Assembly (NCBI GenBank): GCA_002383285.1
Contig: DFXU01000015.1
Location: 1-18,396 of the forward strand
Reading direction: 5' to 3'
Length of the DNA stretch: 18,396 nucleotides
DNA from: Caryophanales bacterium UBA4100
GTDB taxonomy: Bacteria > Bacillota > Bacilli > Paenibacillales > UBA4045
Shown: positions 1 to 7,829 of the stretch, in pieces
Position numbering within the stretch: the first letter of the stretch is position 1
Layout: each line of letters starts with the position of its first letter
Translations under genes and position numbers: made by a program
The notes under the pieces: generated by a model
Databases searched by the model: none
Told to the model about the DNA's origin: nothing
What the model saw: only the letters and a program-made list of their open reading frames with translations

Positions 1-1
1 G

Positions 2-1006
2 GCTAGAGCCTATAGTGCTTTTGCCGATAATGGAACTCTTCATACTACACACACAATTGTCAGCATTAAAGATAAGAATAATAAAGAAATATACACCTTT
101 GAACCAGATGATGAAGAGGTAATGAGCGAACAAACTGCCTGGTATACTACGTTGCTCTTAAAGGGTGTAGTTGATGGTGGTACTGGAACAAAGGCCAAGG
201 TGAAAAATCATCAGGTCGCTGGTAAAACGGGTACGACACAGTCGGGAATTAAAGGTGTGTCTGGAAACCGCGATATCTGGTTTGTTGGATATACGGCTCA
301 ATATTCAGCAGCTGTCTGGATGGGGTTTGCTGATACGAATAAGGAGCACATCCTCTCAGAATCCAGTGGCAAAACTGCGGCATTATTCTCGTATGTGATG
401 ACGAAAGCATTGGAAGGAAGTGAACCATCGGCTTTCAAAAAGCCTAAAGGGATTAAGGATGTCCCTCCCATAAAGGTTTCGCTCGATCCAGTTTCCGACG
501 TTAGTGCTGAATATATAGCGGACACCTCAGAAATTAGAATCAATTGGACTGCTCTTGAAGGGGAACTTGAATATAAATTATATCGTAAATCGACAACAGA
601 ACCGTTCGGATTATTGTTAACGACCAGATTAACCTCTGTTCAGGATTTCAATATTAAACCTGGCGAGACCTATGAGTATTATGTCACTGTATCCGATCCA
701 GAGCTTGAGCTTGAAAGCGAGGCCTCTAATATTATAGAAGTCGTTATCCCAGCTGAAGAAGATCTAGATGGAGAGACTAGTAACGGAAACGGAAACGGAA
801 ACGGCAATGGCAATGGCAATAACAATGGCAATGGCAATGGAAGTGGTAATGGAACAGATCCTGGGACAGGTCAAGGGTCGGATCCGGAAGCAGACCCAGG
901 AACAGACCCAGGGACGGATCCAGGAACGGATCCAGGAGATGTGCCCCCGGCTGAAGGGGAGACGGAGGATGCCGAGCTGGATAATCTTCTACCACTATTG
1001 CCATAG
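2..1006 (+). CDS. Class A penicillin-binding protein (PBP1A family), 3' end only
   Basis: This is the last 334 codons of a bifunctional peptidoglycan glycosyltransferase/transpeptidase that builds and crosslinks the cell wall outside the membrane. The reading frame is open from base 2, so the start, the glycosyltransferase domain and the SxxK and SxN motifs lie outside the window. What remains is the end of the transpeptidase domain, with the third active-site motif KTGTT at 224-238 followed by the usual DIWFVGYT and WMGFAD strands. After it comes a fibronectin-III-like domain (about residues 159-252 of this fragment). The tail has Gly-Asn repeats (785-853) and Asp-Pro-Gly-Thr repeats (887-934) and ends in an acidic, Leu/Pro-rich stretch. 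Bacillus subtilis PonA has the same kind of FN3 plus Asn/Gly-rich tail, so this is probably the PBP1A orthologue. The in-frame ATG at 122 is internal, not the start. Confidence 0.93.
   Translation, partial: ARAYSAFADNGTLHTTHTIVSIKDKNNKEIYTFEPDDEEVMSEQTAWYTTLLLKGVVDGGTGTKAKVKNHQVAGKTGTTQSGIKGVSGNRDIWFVGYTAQYSAAVWMGFADTNKEHILSESSGKTAALFSYVMTKALEGSEPSAFKKPKGIKDVPPIKVSLDPVSDVSAEYIADTSEIRINWTALEGELEYKLYRKSTTEPFGLLLTTRLTSVQDFNIKPGETYEYYVTVSDPELELESEASNIIEVVIPAEEDLDGETSNGNGNGNGNGNGNNNGNGNGSGNGTDPGTGQGSDPEADPGTDPGTDPGTDPGDVPPAEGETEDAELDNLLPLLP
785..853 (+). repeat. 6-bp coding tandem repeat (Gly-Asn) in the PBP tail
   Basis: About eleven six-base units, first GGAAAC and then GGCAAT with small variations, encode a run of Gly-Asn pairs. 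It is in frame with the PBP and links the FN3 domain to the acidic tail. Such a tract is likely to vary in copy number between strains by slippage. Confidence 0.85.
887..934 (+). repeat. 12-bp coding tandem repeat (Gly-Thr-Asp-Pro) in the PBP tail
   Basis: Four 12-base units of the form GGAACGGATCCA, the first a diverged GAAGCAGACCCA, encode repeated GTDP. Copies 2-4 differ only at synonymous positions, so the protein repeat is kept while the DNA drifts. It directly follows the Gly-Asn tract. Confidence 0.85.
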
Positions 1007-1078
1007 TATGCTTTATGTTAGATAATAAGCTTGGATTCAAGAAACTATAAACATAGAATGGGGCAGAGACATACCAGT

Positions 1079-1981
1079 ATGGACAACAGGTGGCTTTATT
1101 ACGGAGGACTCATTCTAGTATCAATTTTGTGGGGTGCTAATTTTGGCGTATCACGTTCTGCAATGGAGACATTCGATCCCGCCTTATTCACATTCCTTCG
1201 TTTTGGATTAGCGGTACCCTTCTTCTTCTTAATCCTCTTAATAAGGGAGGGCAGTATAGGCATTCCTTGGAAGGTTGTATTGAAGCTTATGGTCATTGGT
1301 TTGGTTGGGGTAACGGGTCTTGAAATCGCGGTTATGTATTCGATCAAGTTTACAACACTGGCGAATTCTTCTTTACTCAACGTAGCCCCTTGGCCGATTT
1401 TTGCAGCTTTATTCGCACCACTTTTTGTTAGAGAGGGCTTCTCAAGTCGTCTAGCAATCGGTGGGGTATTCGCAATGGTGGGTGTTACCTTCATTATTAT
1501 AGGCGGCGGAGAAGGCTTCAATCTTTCGTCTGAACATATGATTGGTAACCTGCTAGCCTTGGGAGTAAGTACAATAGGAGCGCTGTTCAATCTCGCTTGT
1601 ATGCCGTTAATGAAGCAATACTCAGCTCTAAGGGTCAGTACCTGGTATATACTCTTCGGAACTATATTCATGATTCCAGTTACGATGGGGAGCTGGGGGA
1701 AGGTCGCTTGGTCAGCGCTAGAATTCGGAGATTATTCTGCGATATTCTATAATGTCATCCTATGTACGGTATTCGCCTTTGTAGTATGGAATGCCTGCAT
1801 GTACAAGATTGGTGCGACGAGGGCTAATTTCTTCCGATATGTGGTTCCCGCAGCGGCGGTGATCACCGGCTTTTTCTTCTTCGATGAAGTTATCTCGCTG
1901 TGGCAGATTGTCGGTGCGGTGTGTATGGCCGCGGGATTGATTTGGATAAGTACTGAGAGAAGAGAAGTTGTGATTGCCTAG
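1079..1981 (+). CDS. DMT superfamily (EamA-type) transporter
   Basis: A 300-residue integral membrane protein of the drug/metabolite transporter family. About ten hydrophobic segments fall into two EamA repeats. The first opens with the typical WGANFGVSR motif and an FLRFGLAVPFF segment, and the second has the conserved late VPAAAVITGFFFFDEVISLW segment. The family exports amino acids, metabolites or drugs; the substrate cannot be read from sequence. I chose ATG 1079 because the protein then begins a few residues before TM1, as is usual, and a weak purine stretch (GGGCAGAG, 1061-1068) lies upstream. Longer in-frame starts exist at ATG 1058 and TTG 1031 but have no visible ribosome binding site. 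The gene is convergent with the AraC gene and shares no obvious function with its neighbours. Confidence 0.88.
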   Translation: MDNRWLYYGGLILVSILWGANFGVSRSAMETFDPALFTFLRFGLAVPFFFLILLIREGSIGIPWKVVLKLMVIGLVGVTGLEIAVMYSIKFTTLANSSLLNVAPWPIFAALFAPLFVREGFSSRLAIGGVFAMVGVTFIIIGGGEGFNLSSEHMIGNLLALGVSTIGALFNLACMPLMKQYSALRVSTWYILFGTIFMIPVTMGSWGKVAWSALEFGDYSAIFYNVILCTVFAFVVWNACMYKIGATRANFFRYVVPAAAVITGFFFFDEVISLWQIVGAVCMAAGLIWISTERREVVIA

Positions 1982-2002
1982 ACAATAATCAAATCAAACC
2001 TA

Positions 2003-2869
2003 TTAACGCTCCGAGATGTTTCGGAGCGTATTTCTATATTCAGATGGGGATTGCCCACGCCATTTGCGAAACTTCTTGGAGAAGTACAATGCATCATTAT
2101 ACCCGACTGAAGAAGCGACCTGGTCGATATTCATTGGGGTGGCGAGTAGCAGCTCAGCTCGTTGCATCCGTATCTTAAGCAGATACTGCATTGGCGAATG
2201 ACCCGTTGCTTGTCTGAATAGCTTGCAGAGGTGTGAGCGGTGGTATCCTAATTCCGTAGACATGTGTTCGATCGATATGGGTTGGGTAAACTGTAGCGTC
2301 AAGTATTGTACTGCCTGCTTAACAACTCGATCTATGGAGATATCTAGAGTTGGTTTAATATCTTCAAGCTTTTGTTGAGCAAGCCCAAATTGCTGTAAGA
2401 GCAGTCGAACCCAGCCCCCTGCCTCGAGATTAGACAATTCCGGAGGGTTATTCGATTTGAAGCAGTCATGTAGCTGCTTATAATAGCTTCGTATTCTGGG
2501 GTTTAGGCATGCTGGGATGATTGGTTGTTCTGGTGAAACTCCCAAAGTGTTCATCAGCTCTGCCGCCCCATACCCAATAAAGCTAACCCATACATAGTGC
2601 CATGGCTGAAGCTCATCTGCTTGATAAGAGAATATCTCGCCTGGGAATATGATGAAGGTGTCACCGATGCCGCAGTCGTATTTTTTATCACGTATGAGGA
2701 ATTCACCCTTGCCCCCCAATACCGTATGAATGAGATAATAATCATGAATGGCAGGTCCGATACCATGTAAGCCTTGTGTCTGTCCTTCTCCACTGAACAG
2801 CACGGACAGCTCACCGTCAGCGGGCGAGGAATTCATACCAGTGGATATATAATCATGTTCTTGTATCAT
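2003..2869 (-). CDS. AraC-family transcriptional regulator with cupin sensor domain
   Basis: A 288-residue cytoplasmic regulator. The N-terminal half (about 20-165) is an AraC-type cupin ligand pocket with the HDYYLIHTVLGGKGEF strand, the IFPGE turn and the PWHYVWVSFIG segment seen in sugar-responsive MsmR-like regulators. The C-terminal 100 residues (about 185-285) hold the two helix-turn-helix motifs, the first around ISIEHMSTELGYHRSHLCKLF and the second around NIDQVASSVGYNDALYFSKKF, ending in the conserved GQSPSEYR. The ATG at 2869 is preceded by a GGCAGGTG ribosome binding site. It is transcribed divergently from the alpha-galactosidase gene across 148 bp, the usual arrangement for an AraC activator and its target. 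I infer, but cannot prove, that it controls melA in response to an alpha-galactoside. Confidence 0.9.
   Translation of the reverse strand: MIQEHDYISTGMNSSPADGELSVLFSGEGQTQGLHGIGPAIHDYYLIHTVLGGKGEFLIRDKKYDCGIGDTFIIFPGEIFSYQADELQPWHYVWVSFIGYGAAELMNTLGVSPEQPIIPACLNPRIRSYYKQLHDCFKSNNPPELSNLEAGGWVRLLLQQFGLAQQKLEDIKPTLDISIDRVVKQAVQYLTLQFTQPISIEHMSTELGYHRSHLCKLFRQATGHSPMQYLLKIRMQRAELLLATPMNIDQVASSVGYNDALYFSKKFRKWRGQSPSEYRNTLRNISER
2006..2029. terminator. Bidirectional hairpin terminator between the EamA and araC-type genes
   Basis: A perfect 9-bp stem (ACGCTCCGA / TCGGAGCGT) with a 6-base loop. On the plus strand it is followed by a T-rich stretch (ATTTCTATATT). On the minus strand the trailing sequence is less T-rich. 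It lies inside the last codons of the AraC gene, so the stem also encodes that protein's C-terminus. It would serve both convergent genes, and better for the plus-strand transporter. Confidence 0.7.
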
Positions 2870-2899
2870 TCGAGCACCTGCCTTTAATTTCTCACTACT

Positions 2900-2927
2900 A
2901 TTTTAGCAAAAAAACGACAAATGTCCA
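2900..2927 (-). promoter_or_regulatory. Candidate sigma-A promoter of the araC-type gene
   Basis: On the minus strand a TGGACA -35 box (2922-2927) and a TAAAAT -10 box (2900-2905) are separated by 16 bp, about 30 bp before the ATG at 2869. Both boxes are one mismatch from consensus. Confidence 0.45.
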
Positions 2928-2956
2928 TATAGTAACTTGTTCACTCCATACTCATT

Positions 2957-2975
2957 TATAATCACGTGCATTATA
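2957..2975. promoter_or_regulatory. Inverted repeat TATAAT-N7-ATTATA upstream of melA (candidate operator/-10 region)
   Basis: Six-base arms TATAAT and ATTATA flank a 7-base spacer that contains the palindrome CACGTG, in the 148-bp gap between the divergent regulator and melA. The left arm is a perfect -10 box on the plus strand, and a second -10-like TATAGT sits at 2972-2977. No good -35 box is visible at the right distance, which fits an activator-dependent promoter. It may be a binding site for the neighbouring AraC protein, although AraC sites are more often direct repeats. Confidence 0.35.
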
Positions 2976-3017
2976 GTAATGGTAGTATTCATTCATAACT
3001 ACTAGGAGGCTCTCATC

Positions 3018-4316
3018 TTGTCCAAAATAACCTTTTTAGGTGCTGGAAGCACAGTTTTTGCTAAGAACGTACTTGGTGACGTCATGTTAACACCTGCCTT
3101 GCAGGGCTTTGAAATTGCACTATTCGATATCGATCCTGTTCGATTGCAGGATTCAGAGAATATGCTGAATAACATCAAGAAAACTTCTGGAAGCACATGT
3201 GTTGTCAAATCATTCTCCAATCGTAAGGATGCCCTTCGTGGAGCTAAGTATGTCGTTAATGCCATTCAGGTTGGTGGATACGACCCTTGTACGATTACCG
3301 ACTTTGAGATTCCGAAGAAGTATGGTTTAAGGCAGACGATTGCTGATACGATTGGAATTGGAGGTATCTTCCGAAACCTTCGCACAATTCCTGTTGTGCT
3401 CGATTTCGCTGCTGATATTCGCGAGGTGTGCCCAGATGCATTATTCTTGAACTATACGAATCCAATGGCGGTACTGACGAATGTTCTGAATACGTATGGC
3501 GGAGTGAAGACGGTTGGCCTGTGCCATAGCGTACAAACCTGTGTACCCCACATGTTCAAGCAGCTTGGTTTAGACACAGAGGGGGTCAAGACGAAGATTG
3601 CGGGAATCAACCACATGGCGTGGCTTCTAGAAGTGACGAAAGATGGTGTTGATCTATATCCAGAAATTAAGAAACGTGCGGCAGAGCAGCAGCATGAGAA
3701 GCATAATGACATGGTCCGATTTGAGATGATGCTGAAGTTCGGCTATTACAATACAGAATCGTCTGAGCATACTGCGGAGTATCATCCATATTTCATCAAG
3801 AACAAGTATCCGGAGCTTATCGAGAAATGGAATATCCCACTTGATGAATATCCACGACGCTGCATCGAACAGATTGGCAAGTGGAAGAGCATGCGTGAGC
3901 AATTGGTGAATGACACTAATCTTGCACATGAACGCACTCATGAATATGCCTCCTTCATTATGGAAGCCATTGAGACGGATGTGCCATATAAGATTGGTGG
4001 GAATGTGATGAATACCGACCTAATCACAAATTTGCCACGCGAAGCATGCGTGGAGGTTCCTTGTCTTGTTGATCGCAGTGGCGTTAACCCTACGTATATT
4101 GGCAATCTGCCGCCACAGCTTGCAGCTCTTAATCGCACGAACATCAACACACAGCTGCTGACCATCGAAGCTGCAATTACAGGTAAGAAGGAGCATATTT
4201 ATCACGCTGCGATGCTGGATCCGCATACGGCAGCTGAGCTTTCACTTGATGATATTAAATCCATGTGTGATGATTTGATAGAAGCGCATGGGGATTGGCT
4301 TCCGAAGTACCAATAA
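3018..4316 (+). CDS. melA: Alpha-galactosidase (melibiase), glycoside hydrolase family 4
   Basis: A 432-residue cytoplasmic enzyme of the NAD+- and Mn2+-dependent GH4 family, which cleaves alpha-galactosides such as melibiose by a redox-assisted elimination mechanism. The start has the Rossmann NAD motif GAGSTVF (residues 8-14), then the DIDP turn (37-40) that selects NAD. GH4 landmarks follow: NPM (148-150), the metal-binding Cys169-His170 in GLCHS and His199 in GINHM. The C-terminus AAMLDPHTAAELS...HGDWLP closely matches what I recall of E. coli MelA, and the length is typical. Translation starts at TTG 3018, chosen because a perfect AGGAGG (3004-3009) sits 8 bases upstream. GH4 also contains alpha-glucosidases. 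The MelA-like sequence and the galKET operon nearby favour a galactosidase. No sugar permease is adjacent. Confidence 0.93.
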   Translation: MSKITFLGAGSTVFAKNVLGDVMLTPALQGFEIALFDIDPVRLQDSENMLNNIKKTSGSTCVVKSFSNRKDALRGAKYVVNAIQVGGYDPCTITDFEIPKKYGLRQTIADTIGIGGIFRNLRTIPVVLDFAADIREVCPDALFLNYTNPMAVLTNVLNTYGGVKTVGLCHSVQTCVPHMFKQLGLDTEGVKTKIAGINHMAWLLEVTKDGVDLYPEIKKRAAEQQHEKHNDMVRFEMMLKFGYYNTESSEHTAEYHPYFIKNKYPELIEKWNIPLDEYPRRCIEQIGKWKSMREQLVNDTNLAHERTHEYASFIMEAIETDVPYKIGGNVMNTDLITNLPREACVEVPCLVDRSGVNPTYIGNLPPQLAALNRTNINTQLLTIEAAITGKKEHIYHAAMLDPHTAAELSLDDIKSMCDDLIEAHGDWLPKYQ

Positions 4317-4361
4317 TATGATGAATTAACGGTATATAAACACATATCATTGTTTGAAGCT

Positions 4362-4406
4362 AATGGTCTTCCTAAGGCGGCTGCATGCCTGGGAAGATCA
4401 TTTTTT
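4362..4406 (+). terminator. Rho-independent terminator after melA
   Basis: A long imperfect stem pairs AATGGTCTTCC..GGC with GCCTGGGAAGATCATT around a short loop and runs straight into six T (4401-4406). It ends the melA transcript about 45 bp after its stop codon and separates it from the sensor kinase gene. Confidence 0.8.
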
Positions 4407-4448
4407 CCATGTCTGTAGATGTAGGAGTTCTGGGCGATTTGTCGAATA

Positions 4449-4470
4449 TATAATCTATAAACTTATAGAT
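4449..4470 (+). promoter_or_regulatory. -10 box and 8-2-8 palindrome in front of the sensor kinase gene
   Basis: A perfect TATAAT (4449-4454) overlaps the left arm of a perfect inverted repeat, ATCTATAA-AC-TTATAGAT (4453-4470). If the -10 box is used, transcription would start inside the palindrome near 4461, leaving a leader of only about 20 bases before ATG 4481. The -35 region is poor. The palindrome looks like an operator that would cover the promoter. It also covers the alternative ATG at 4469, which argues against that start. Confidence 0.4.
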
Positions 4471-4480
4471 GTGGTGGATT

Positions 4481-6172
4481 ATGAGAAAAAGGTTAGCGTG
4501 GATTCGTAATGTTCCTTTTCGCAAGCTTCAGCTCCGCGTTATGTTATATTTGATAGTATTTGGTTTAGTACCAATCTTATGTACCATTGTTTATTTCCAT
4601 TTCCAAGCGATATCGGCTTCACGCACAGAATTAGCGCATCAAGTTAACCAATCTCAGGAAACCGTTGTTGCACAGCTTGAGCTCGAGATTAGGCAGCTTG
4701 AGAAGAAAGCGTTGGCTATCAATAATGATGCTGAGGTGCAGCGCTTGCTGGGCGATACGACTGTTCCTTTTACAACGACCGAGGGTGAGCTTCTTCCTTA
4801 CTTGCATAGTATGATTCCCTTGTGGAGGATTGGCAGCTTGCAGAGCTCCGATATATGCTTCTCATTCTATCGATCTAACACCTCTGTCTGCGGGGATTCG
4901 AGTATACTTCAGCTTGAACAGCCTCTATTCAACAGTAAAGATAAACGGATTGACCAGATAACTACCTCTAATGGAGAAGATGGGCTCATTCGATACATTG
5001 CACCCTTATATGAGAGGAATTCAGAGAACGTACTAGGTCATGTGATTATGATTATTGATCTTAGGCCGATTGTCTCTAGAATGAATGTACTTGATTATCC
5101 ATCGGAAATCACAATAAGCGATTCAATGGGGAATACATTATTCGAGTACATCGATCCTCGCTTCAATAGAGAGGATGAGCATTTCCAGAGTGAGAGGATC
5201 GTTCGAGCAGTCGCTGACAATTGGTTGTTTAAATCAAGTGTGTTAAATGTAAGATATGCGGTATACCAATCGAGATTAACGATCATTGCCATCATTATTA
5301 CACCTTCACTACTCATTTTGTCAATTATTGGTGCACTTATATTCTCACGGATTCTGACCAGACCCTTACAATACTTGCGTAGTCTGATGAAGCGTGCCGA
5401 GCTTGGTGATTTAAAGGCGTATTGGACCTATAAGAGCTCACAGGATATCGATGAATTAGGTGAAAGCTATAACCAAATGCTGAATAGACTTGAAGACGTC
5501 ATAAAGCAGGTCAAGGTTGAGGAAGCACTCAAGAAGGAGAAGGAGTTTGAGGCATTACAGTATCAACTCAATCCCCATTTTCTGTATAATACACTGAATA
5601 CGATTAAATGGGTTGCCAAAATCCATAAGACACCACAAATTTCCGAGGTTGTTAGTGCATTAGTTCGATTATTACAGGTGAGTCTGAATAAGAAGGGTGA
5701 CTTTATCACGGTGCGTGAAGAGGTTGGTCTCGTGAAGGATTACATGGACATCCAGACCTTTCGATACGGGGAAACTATTCAAATGGAAACCATTATCGAA
5801 TCATTAGCTGCACAGTGCTTAGTTCCTAAGATGATCCTTCAGCCGCTTGTCGAGAATGCCATCATTCATGGACTTGAGCAATCAACCAAAGAGGATAAAC
5901 GAATTATCATTCGTGCTTGGATTGAGCGAGACTTGTTGTTCTGTCAAGTCGAAGATAATGGGCGTGGTTTGGATCAAGAGCAGCTACTAATCCTAGATAA
6001 ATCAAATAAGCGTGAGGGTGCTAAAGAGCGGTTGAGTGGTATTGGACTTATGCATATAAGGGAGAAAATAAGACTGTATTACGGTCCCGATTATAATATG
6101 CAAATATTCAGTAAGCTTAATCAAGGAACGACGATCCGCTTATCATTACCGATTCATCAAAGTGAGGGTTAA
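4481..6172 (+). CDS. Sensor histidine kinase, YesM/LytS-like (HisKA_7TM-less, His_kinase family)
   Basis: A membrane sensor kinase of 563 residues from ATG 4481 (567 from ATG 4469; residue numbers here use the longer form). One TM segment lies at about 23-45, followed by an extracellular sensory region to about 268. A second TM (about 269-293) leads into a HAMP domain (about 294-345), a coiled-coil linker and the YesM-type kinase domain. His370 in QLNPHFLYNTLN is the phosphorylation site. The ATPase domain has the N box VENA (461-464), the G1 box DNGRG (496-500) and the G2 box SGIGL (523-527). I prefer ATG 4481 because the alternative start lies inside a palindrome and has no ribosome binding site. 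A GTGGTGG stretch precedes 4481, though closely spaced. It forms an operon with the following response regulator and probably senses an extracellular sugar or its binding protein. Confidence 0.9.
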   Translation: MRKRLAWIRNVPFRKLQLRVMLYLIVFGLVPILCTIVYFHFQAISASRTELAHQVNQSQETVVAQLELEIRQLEKKALAINNDAEVQRLLGDTTVPFTTTEGELLPYLHSMIPLWRIGSLQSSDICFSFYRSNTSVCGDSSILQLEQPLFNSKDKRIDQITTSNGEDGLIRYIAPLYERNSENVLGHVIMIIDLRPIVSRMNVLDYPSEITISDSMGNTLFEYIDPRFNREDEHFQSERIVRAVADNWLFKSSVLNVRYAVYQSRLTIIAIIITPSLLILSIIGALIFSRILTRPLQYLRSLMKRAELGDLKAYWTYKSSQDIDELGESYNQMLNRLEDVIKQVKVEEALKKEKEFEALQYQLNPHFLYNTLNTIKWVAKIHKTPQISEVVSALVRLLQVSLNKKGDFITVREEVGLVKDYMDIQTFRYGETIQMETIIESLAAQCLVPKMILQPLVENAIIHGLEQSTKEDKRIIIRAWIERDLLFCQVEDNGRGLDQEQLLILDKSNKREGAKERLSGIGLMHIREKIRLYYGPDYNMQIFSKLNQGTTIRLSLPIHQSEG

Positions 6173-6176
6173 TTAT

Positions 6177-7745
6177 ATGAATATCATTATTGTTGATGAT
6201 GAGCCAATTATTCGTATTGGACTGCGCACATTAATTGACTGGGAGCTTCATGGTCTAACCTTAATCGGAGAAGCTTCAGACGGTGAAGAAGCAATTGATT
6301 TAATAAGACGTCATCAAGTGGATATTCTCGTTACAGATATTCGGATGCCGCGAATGGATGGACTGGAGCTTATTCGCAGAGCGAAGGCGCTACAAGCTGA
6401 TTTAGGCGTTCTCGTGCTTAGCTGTTTGGACGACTTCAGCTATGTGAAGGAAGCGATGAAGCTTGGAGCTAGAGATTATATTCTTAAGCCAACCATGGAG
6501 CCAGAGGAATTAATCAAGGTTCTGAACAACATCGGCGGTCAATTAATGAATGAGCGTAAGCGAGATGAGCATATACGTCAGCTGAATATACAGCTTGAAC
6601 AATCAAAGCCCTTCCAATTGGAAGCAAGAATTCGCAGGTTTCTAGAGCTTGGTATAGTTGATGAACACATAGAACAAGAACTGTTTACTAGAGACAGCTC
6701 GTTATATTCTATGCTCATTTACTCCAACACTGCTCATACTTTATTACCTTTCGTTAATAATCAATCGCCCTTCTTCGTATCGATAGAGACCCATACGAAT
6801 GAAAGATTCGTATTGATTGAATATGTACACTCATTTACAGCTGATGGATTTCTTCTAGAAAGCTCTAGACAAGCAGAGCAGTTCCTATCTTGGATGAATA
6901 CGGAGGAGGTTATCAATCCAATTGATAATGTCATATGTATTGGTCCTCCTATGATAAGGTTAGAGCAGCTTAAGGATCGAGTAGGCTTCCATCGTTCTCA
7001 GATGCATTATCGTTTCTATGCAGACCCAGCTGCACAAATTGTTCGTGAATCATCACCTTTTATCCCTATTGATTTTCCTGCGGCATTGGAAATTCGGAAT
7101 GACATTCTGAAGTCTGTTATGGGCAATAATAGGGAGGGTGTCATGCATCACACGAACAGACTCGCTGCTGTAATTGAGAGCACACGACCTGATCTTACAC
7201 GATTACAAGCTTTTATCTTCGAGACAATCGGCTTGATCATCGGTTATGCACGTGATAAGAATTATGCAGGAATTGAACAGTATGAACAGCAATACCTGTC
7301 CATGGAGCGAATCAAATCCAACCTTCATATCGATCGCTTAATGGATTGGCTGCATGAAGCTGTATTCGAATATTGGAATTGCTCGATGAAAGACGCTCAC
7401 CCAGCTGTCTCGAACCACCCGTTCATTCGCAAGGCTAAGGAGTACATGAAACTTAATTATCAGAAATCAATTGGAACGACAGATATTGCTGATCATGTTC
7501 GTTTAAGCAGAAGCTATCTAAGCGATCTGTATAGTCGAGAGGTTGGAGAATCCTTAATCGAGACTTTAACACGCATACGGATTGAAGAAGCGTGTAAGCG
7601 GTTAAAATCAGCAGATCAGAAAATTTATGAGATCGCTGAGGACGTTGGTTTTGCAGATAGCAAGACATTTGCCCGAACATTTCGACGGATTGTTGGCTGC
7701 TCACCTAAGGAGTACGATGGTCGAACAAATAGCCACCTTTATTAA
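6177..7745 (+). CDS. Response regulator with AraC-type DNA-binding domain (YesN-like)
   Basis: A 522-residue cytoplasmic regulator and partner of the upstream kinase. The receiver domain (1-120) has the acidic pair Asp7-Asp8, the phospho-acceptor Asp54 in VTDIRMP, Ser82 at the switch position and Lys104 in ILKPT. A long middle region (about 125-410) matches the poorly conserved linker typical of YesN proteins. The last 100 residues (about 415-515) are an AraC-type double helix-turn-helix, with TTDIADHVRLSRSYLSDLYSR and the ending GFADSKTFARTFRRIVGCSPKEY. ATG 6177 is chosen because GTGAGGG (6162-6168) lies 8 bases upstream, just past the kinase stop codon. The GTG at 6162 would lie inside this ribosome binding site. 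YesM/YesN pairs usually activate a neighbouring carbohydrate ABC transporter, but none is present here, so the target is unknown. Confidence 0.91.
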   Translation: MNIIIVDDEPIIRIGLRTLIDWELHGLTLIGEASDGEEAIDLIRRHQVDILVTDIRMPRMDGLELIRRAKALQADLGVLVLSCLDDFSYVKEAMKLGARDYILKPTMEPEELIKVLNNIGGQLMNERKRDEHIRQLNIQLEQSKPFQLEARIRRFLELGIVDEHIEQELFTRDSSLYSMLIYSNTAHTLLPFVNNQSPFFVSIETHTNERFVLIEYVHSFTADGFLLESSRQAEQFLSWMNTEEVINPIDNVICIGPPMIRLEQLKDRVGFHRSQMHYRFYADPAAQIVRESSPFIPIDFPAALEIRNDILKSVMGNNREGVMHHTNRLAAVIESTRPDLTRLQAFIFETIGLIIGYARDKNYAGIEQYEQQYLSMERIKSNLHIDRLMDWLHEAVFEYWNCSMKDAHPAVSNHPFIRKAKEYMKLNYQKSIGTTDIADHVRLSRSYLSDLYSREVGESLIETLTRIRIEEACKRLKSADQKIYEIAEDVGFADSKTFARTFRRIVGCSPKEYDGRTNSHLY

Positions 7746-7805
7746 GATGCAGAAAGGGGCTGCGGATTCATAATAATAATATACACTCCACGACATCAAG
7801 AGATA

Positions 7806-7829
7806 TAAAGGGAAGCTTGCTACTTCCCC
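7806..7829 (-). terminator. Possible terminator of the decayed minus-strand gene
   Basis: Read on the minus strand, GGGAAG and CTTCCC form a 6-bp stem with a 7-base loop starting at the stop codon of the remnant gene, followed by TTTATAT. The T-run is short, so the call is tentative. No good terminator is visible for the response regulator on the plus strand. Confidence 0.4.

Noticed and set aside
785..934. Tandem repeats as a CRISPR or minisatellite-type array
   Set aside because: Units are 6 and 12 bases, without spacers, and are in frame with the PBP coding sequence.
768..1040. ORFs on both strands across the Gly-Asn/DPGT repeats
   Set aside because: Their products are low-complexity shadows (runs of Met-Ala, or His-Cys) of the PBP tail repeats in other frames.
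1099..1671. 190-codon minus-strand ORF inside the EamA gene
   Set aside because: It is fully covered by a clear membrane transporter on the plus strand, has no domain I recognise and no ribosome binding site of note.
7747..7819. GCAG-AAAGGGG-CTGC as a terminator of the response regulator
   Set aside because: A 4-bp stem with no T-run; nothing else in 7746-7805 looks like a terminator or gene.
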